DNA from: an uncultured Bacteroidia bacterium
Lineage (GTDB): Bacteria > Bacteroidota > Bacteroidia > Bacteroidales > UBA932
Assembly: GCA_902797035.1 (NCBI GenBank)
Contig: CADBRH010000014.1
Location: 1 to 47,410 of the forward strand
Direction of reading: 5' to 3'
Length of the DNA stretch: 47,410 bases
Positions within the stretch are counted from its first letter, which is position 1. Each line of letters starts with the position of its first letter. The notes under the pieces were generated by a model. It did no database searches. It was given only the letters and a program-made list of their open reading frames with translations, and was not told the origin of the DNA. This document shows positions 43,475-47,410 of this stretch, in pieces. A program made the position numbers and the translations under genes.

Positions 43475-45196
43475 ATGGACAATAGAGAGTTGACGGTATT
43501 TTGCAAGAACGACGGCAAGAACCATAGGATGGAGATAGGAGGGACATTGCGCGACCTCTCCAACAGGTGGTGCAAGACTGTGACGGACCCCAAGACAGGC
43601 CAGAGGCTCGATGTGATAGCCGCCCTTGTGGACAACAAACTCAAGGAACTGGACTACAGGCCGATGCTTTTCCATCAAGTCGAGTTCATCGGATTCAACC
43701 ATCCCGACGGGAGGAGATGTTACCTGCGCTCGCTGTGTTTCGTCCTTCAGAACGCTGTCCGGAAACTCTATCCCGACAAGGTCCTGGTAGTCGACCATTC
43801 CCTTCCCAGCGGTCTTTACTGCGAGATCCACGAGATTAACAAGATGGATGACGGGAGAGGCCAGGTACACTTCGTCAAAGACGAGGAGATCGACCTGATC
43901 AAGAGCGAGATGAGGGATATCATCGCCAGGAACCTTCCTTTCAAGAAGGTTAAGATGAACACGGAGGAGGCCATGGAGATATTCGCGCGCAACCACCAGC
44001 CTCAGAAGGCGCATCTTCAGGAGAGTCTCGGGACTTTCATCTGCAGCGTCTATTATCTTGACGGGAAGGCTGACACCATGCACGGGCCTCTGATCCCTTC
44101 CACGGGCTTCCTCAAGACATTCGATATCACCGGGGTTGGAAACGGGTTCTGCCTCCAGGGGCCTATGATGACCGATTTCTCCAAGGTCACCCCTATGGCC
44201 CGGCAGACCAAGATAGCTTCAACCCTGAAGGAGTATTCAGACTGGTGCGCCATCATCGGGATCGAGAGCGTCGGCTCGCTGAACACCGCCATCAAGGAGG
44301 GAAGGGCGGTCGAGGTGATAAACCTTGCCGAGGCCAGGCACGAGCGCGACTACGCGAAGATCGCCGACAAAATCTATAAGAACCGGGGAGAGAAACGTAT
44401 CGTCATGATCGCGGGCCCGTCGTCCAGCGGCAAGACCTCCTCTTCACTGAGAATCGCTCTCCAGTGCAAGGTTCTCGGCCTGAAGCCGAAAGTGATCGAG
44501 CTGGACAACTACTTCGTGGACAGGGACAAGACTCCTCTTGACGAGGACGGGAAACTGGATTTCGAGTCGCTCAAGGCGATGGACCTCGACCTGCTCAACA
44601 GCCAGTTGAACGACTTGCTGGACGGGAAGGAGGTCGAGATCCCGAAATATGATTTCAAGTCGGGCCGAAGGGTTTATGTCGGCAACAAGCTGCGCCTCGA
44701 CGAGAAAGACCTCCTCATCATGGAAGGGATCCACGCGCTGAACCCGGAGATGACCTCCGCCGTGGACAACTCAAGGATATTCAGGGTGTACGCCTCCGCC
44801 CTCACCTCCCTGAACATCGACGAGAACGTGAATTTGTCGACTTCTGACAACAGGCTTCTTCGAAGGATGGTCAGGGATAACCGTGTCAGGGGTATAAACC
44901 CTGAGGACACTATTTTGAGATGGGACAGCGTAAGACGCGGGGAGACTAAGAATATATTCCCGTATCAGGAGAACGCCGACGCTCTCTTCAACTCGGCCCT
45001 GATCTTCGAGCTTCCGACGCTGAAGTATTTCGCCGAGCCGCTCCTTCGGCGCATCTCCCCATGCTCGCCGGCGTACACCGAGGCGGTCAGGCTACTGAAG
45101 TTCCTCGACTACATCGTCGCCCTCCAGCCAGCCGAGATCGCTGCCATCCCGCCGACCTCCATCATGCGCGAGTTCATCGGCGGCCAGACGCTATAA
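43475..45196 (+). CDS. Nucleoside (uridine-type) kinase with N-terminal TGS/ThrRS-like domains
   Basis: A 573-aa protein in two parts. Residues 1-285 resemble the TGS and second-additional domains of threonyl-tRNA synthetase: EIGGTLRDLSNRW, then GFNHPDGRRCYLRSLCFVLQNAV and DHSLPSGLYCEI. Residues 290-573 are a P-loop kinase of the uridine kinase/phosphoribulokinase family: Walker A IAGPSSSGKTSSS near 312-322, the LDNYFVDRDKTPLDEDGKLDFE acceptor region, and LLIMEGIHALNPEM. This fused form is known across Bacteroidetes and Firmicutes as nucleoside kinase, probably giving UMP/CMP by salvage. The role of the synthetase-like half is not established. Confidence 0.88.
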   Translation: MDNRELTVFCKNDGKNHRMEIGGTLRDLSNRWCKTVTDPKTGQRLDVIAALVDNKLKELDYRPMLFHQVEFIGFNHPDGRRCYLRSLCFVLQNAVRKLYPDKVLVVDHSLPSGLYCEIHEINKMDDGRGQVHFVKDEEIDLIKSEMRDIIARNLPFKKVKMNTEEAMEIFARNHQPQKAHLQESLGTFICSVYYLDGKADTMHGPLIPSTGFLKTFDITGVGNGFCLQGPMMTDFSKVTPMARQTKIASTLKEYSDWCAIIGIESVGSLNTAIKEGRAVEVINLAEARHERDYAKIADKIYKNRGEKRIVMIAGPSSSGKTSSSLRIALQCKVLGLKPKVIELDNYFVDRDKTPLDEDGKLDFESLKAMDLDLLNSQLNDLLDGKEVEIPKYDFKSGRRVYVGNKLRLDEKDLLIMEGIHALNPEMTSAVDNSRIFRVYASALTSLNIDENVNLSTSDNRLLRRMVRDNRVRGINPEDTILRWDSVRRGETKNIFPYQENADALFNSALIFELPTLKYFAEPLLRRISPCSPAYTEAVRLLKFLDYIVALQPAEIAAIPPTSIMREFIGGQTL

Positions 45197-45211
45197 GCGG
45201 CGGAGACCGGA

Positions 45212-47410
45212 TTAGATTATCTCGATGGCTCCTGACTCGATCCAGCCTTGACGGCCGTCGGAGAGGGAGATATTCAACCAATCCCCCACATTGTCGAGGA
45301 TCTTGACCTTCGTGCCCTCATGGATGATGAAAAGATCCTTGCCGCTCGAGGGCGAGCTCTTCACCGATGAGACAGGCATCATGACTATGGCGCTGTCGCG
45401 CTTGGAGTAATCCCTCTTCTGCCATGTCGAGAAATCAAGGCACAGCAACGACAGGAAAAGGAAGACGATCCCGCAATAGAATCCGGCGCGGCGACGGCCC
45501 GTCGTGGATGACAGAAGAAACACCAGAACCGCCGCGAGGGTCAACGCGAGAAAGACGAGGAACAGGACAGCCCATGTGTCCGAACCCAGAGTATAACACA
45601 TCTTCTTTCCCACGCTCTCAAGGATGAACTCCGGCACAGCCTCGATCCTGTCCTGGGTGAACCCTTGGGCGAACTCAAGGTTGTATCTGGCGTCGGAGAA
45701 CGAGGGGTCGAGCCTCAACGCCCTCTCGTAGTTCAGGATCGCCTTCGGATAATTGGCGAGTTTGAACCAGGCGTCCCCGATGTTGTTATAAAGCTCGGGA
45801 GAGGCCACTCCGGTGGCCAATATCGCTTCCCAAGCGGCAAGGGCGTCCTGGTATCTTGTGTCGGAATATGCGGCCACCCCCTCTTCCCACAGGACAGAGG
45901 CGTCCTTTGACTCCAGTGCCGGAGCGGACTGATCAGTAACGGAGGATGTGGAATCCGCCGGGACCACGACCAACTGGTCGTTCTGAGCGTTAGCGTTGAC
46001 CGAGAGCCCGAGCGAGAGCAGCAGAATCACAGCCGAGGTGATTCCTTTTGATTTGGGTCTCGCTGTCTTGAGACTCGAGTCGATGGCCGAGATCGCCTTG
46101 ACGGCGCTCTCGTAATGGGCGTTCATCGCCTCGTGACCGGCGTCTGGGGAATATCTCGCGAACTCGCAGGCGTCGAGAAGGGCAGTGAAAGAGTCGGTGT
46201 CCTCTTTGGAGACTCCTCCCGTGAGCAGAGCCGACTCAATGTTATCCCTGCTTATGTCTGTCATGTCCATGGTTAGTTTATCTGAAACAAAACCGATCAA
46301 AGCCTTGTGAAGTTCCTCGTAGAAAGCCGTGTAGAGATTCTTGTCGAGGAACTCTCCGGCCTGCTTCAACCTCGCCTTGGCCATCTTCGTGGCGCGGCGG
46401 TTCTTAGTCATCGCCACATCGGCCCTCATGGCGGCGGCCTTGCGGAGGGCCAGCCAAGTGATCAGGAAGGACGCCAGCATAAGCCCCAGGAGAACCCAGA
46501 ACAACGCCGAACCGGCGAAGAAGGCCCCTTCCCTCGCGAATGCGGGTTTCTTGGTCGTGATGAAACGGATGTCATCGGCCAGGCTCTTCACGTCCCTTCT
46601 CTCGACTCCCGGAGAGGTCACCGCGACTGGACCGGAGGACTCGGATCCCTTGCCCTTGGCGACCTTGATGTGAAGTGGCTCGGTACGGAGAGTCACATAT
46701 TTCCCGGTGTTGATGTCATAGTAGGAATACTCGACAGGAGGTATAGTGAAATCACCGGCGCTACGGGGAATGAACGGGAACTCGAAAGACTTGCTTCCTG
46801 ACGTGCCGCCGTTGCTTTTGTCGGTGTTCTCGGTCGATTTGGTGTCATAGACCTCGAAATCCGGAGGGAAATTTACCTTGGGCTGCTCGAGAAGCGAGAC
46901 ATTGCCCCTTCCTGATATCGTGATCACAAGCGAGCCGGCGTCATGGGTCTTAAGCTCACCCGAGGACAGACGGGCGGATATACCGAAACTGCCGACACCA
47001 CCTCCGAATGAGGCCGGCTGGCCGGCGGGGAGAGGATTCACCTTGACCCTCACCGGAGAGGTAGTCACCCTCTTCCTGATCGTGCGATACTCGTCCTGGA
47101 AGAAACTGTCGAATATGCTGTTGGAAGTCGGTGAGTTGACTCTCACGTTGACCAGGCAAACCAGCTCGGCGGGATCGATCGTGATGACACCGGACTGCTG
47201 CGGGATCAGCGTGTAGGACCTTAAGACAGCGGTGTTGTAAATCTTATCGTCAAAACTTTCCCGCTTGAACTCTATGTTCGTCGGAGAATAAGTCTCCTGA
47301 CTCCAGAAGCCGTTGAAAGTAGGGAACTTGGCGTTCTCGAACCCAGCGATGTTCACCCTCTGGTAAAGCTTCAAAGTGGCGGTTAGCGGCTCACCGATCA
47401 CAACCTCCGA
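45212..47410 (-). CDS. BatD-BatE fusion protein (aerotolerance locus), 5' end outside the window
   Basis: The frame enters from the right edge and continues for about 732 codons (the GTG at 47401 is internal; the codons before it read SEV). Counting from that codon, residues 1-290 are BatD-type exported beta domains (IGEPLTATLKLYQR, DAGSLVITISGRGNVSLLEQPKVNFPPDFEVY). A membrane helix is at 295-318. A helical, probably cytoplasmic region spans 325-450. A second hydrophobic stretch with signal-peptide character (ITSAVILLLSLGLSVNANA) lies at 454-472. TPR repeats are at 502-575, two membrane helices at 610-631 and 638-656, and an SH3-type domain at 670-729. The second half matches BatE-type TPR-SH3 proteins. 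Bat proteins in Bacteroides are linked to oxygen tolerance. Confidence 0.85.
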   Translation of the reverse strand, partial: SEVVIGEPLTATLKLYQRVNIAGFENAKFPTFNGFWSQETYSPTNIEFKRESFDDKIYNTAVLRSYTLIPQQSGVITIDPAELVCLVNVRVNSPTSNSIFDSFFQDEYRTIRKRVTTSPVRVKVNPLPAGQPASFGGGVGSFGISARLSSGELKTHDAGSLVITISGRGNVSLLEQPKVNFPPDFEVYDTKSTENTDKSNGGTSGSKSFEFPFIPRSAGDFTIPPVEYSYYDINTGKYVTLRTEPLHIKVAKGKGSESSGPVAVTSPGVERRDVKSLADDIRFITTKKPAFAREGAFFAGSALFWVLLGLMLASFLITWLALRKAAAMRADVAMTKNRRATKMAKARLKQAGEFLDKNLYTAFYEELHKALIGFVSDKLTMDMTDISRDNIESALLTGGVSKEDTDSFTALLDACEFARYSPDAGHEAMNAHYESAVKAISAIDSSLKTARPKSKGITSAVILLLSLGLSVNANAQNDQLVVVPADSTSSVTDQSAPALESKDASVLWEEGVAAYSDTRYQDALAAWEAILATGVASPELYNNIGDAWFKLANYPKAILNYERALRLDPSFSDARYNLEFAQGFTQDRIEAVPEFILESVGKKMCYTLGSDTWAVLFLVFLALTLAAVLVFLLSSTTGRRRAGFYCGIVFLFLSLLCLDFSTWQKRDYSKRDSAIVMMPVSSVKSSPSSGKDLFIIHEGTKVKILDNVGDWLNISLSDGRQGWIESGAIEII

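Overview
The window reads as chromosomal DNA of a Bacteroidales (phylum Bacteroidota) bacterium with GC-rich coding regions, probably an uncultured gut-type lineage. The evidence is the Bacteroidota -7 box (TAnnTTTG, at best with TTTG 19-20 bases upstream) in front of many genes, the near absence of Shine-Dalgarno sequences, and typical Bacteroidales neighbours: DUF3822-RsmD, FucI-FucP, BatD/BatE, malate dehydrogenase, and a nucleoside kinase with a ThrRS-like N-terminus. The species cannot be named from the sequence alone.

Layout. 1-3 kb: end of a DUF3822 gene and rsmD, then an acetate kinase / phosphotransacylase operon on the minus strand. 3-4.8 kb: a short comEC followed by a decayed radical SAM gene, which looks like a deletion scar. 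4.8-10.4 kb (minus): fucose permease, fucose isomerase, a small glycosyltransferase and lepA. 10.4-13.3 kb: an ECF sigma factor, a candidate anti-sigma membrane protein and a small LTxxQ-like exported protein, then a YfcC-type carrier. 13.3-14.2 kb: a LolD-type ATPase divergent from tRNA-Pro(TGG). 14.2-21.7 kb: an AT-richer stretch holding a thioredoxin-fold lipoprotein, an antitoxin with a frame-broken RelE-type toxin, a large tricorn-like S41 protease, and a HipB/HipA pair.

21.8-33.1 kb is the main accessory block. Seven exported proteins lie in three transcription units: GH20 hexosaminidase, SxxK serine hydrolase lipoprotein, CE1-like esterase; then (minus) a GH2-like protein and an RbsD/FucU-like lipoprotein; then a double-esterase fusion and a GH95-like lipoprotein. 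There is no SusC/SusD pair. With FucI and FucP 15 kb away, an inferred role is release of acylated, fucose- and hexosamine-containing glycans outside the cytoplasm, with fucose taken up by FucP.

33.1-47.4 kb is mostly housekeeping: malate dehydrogenase (minus); a plus-strand run of phosphopantetheinyl transferase, LemA, DUF2207, TPR protein, EnvC-like protein and TsaE; YifB and an exported alpha/beta hydrolase (minus); the nucleoside kinase (plus); and a BatD-BatE fusion entering from the right edge.

The observations most worth following are the RbsD/FucU-like lipoprotein, the GH2-like protein with His at the usual acid/base position, the double-esterase fusion, a structured leader with mutually exclusive pairings at 34.17-34.26 kb, and a perfect 16-bp palindrome over the toxin-antitoxin promoter. 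No CRISPR array, insertion sequence or rRNA was found.
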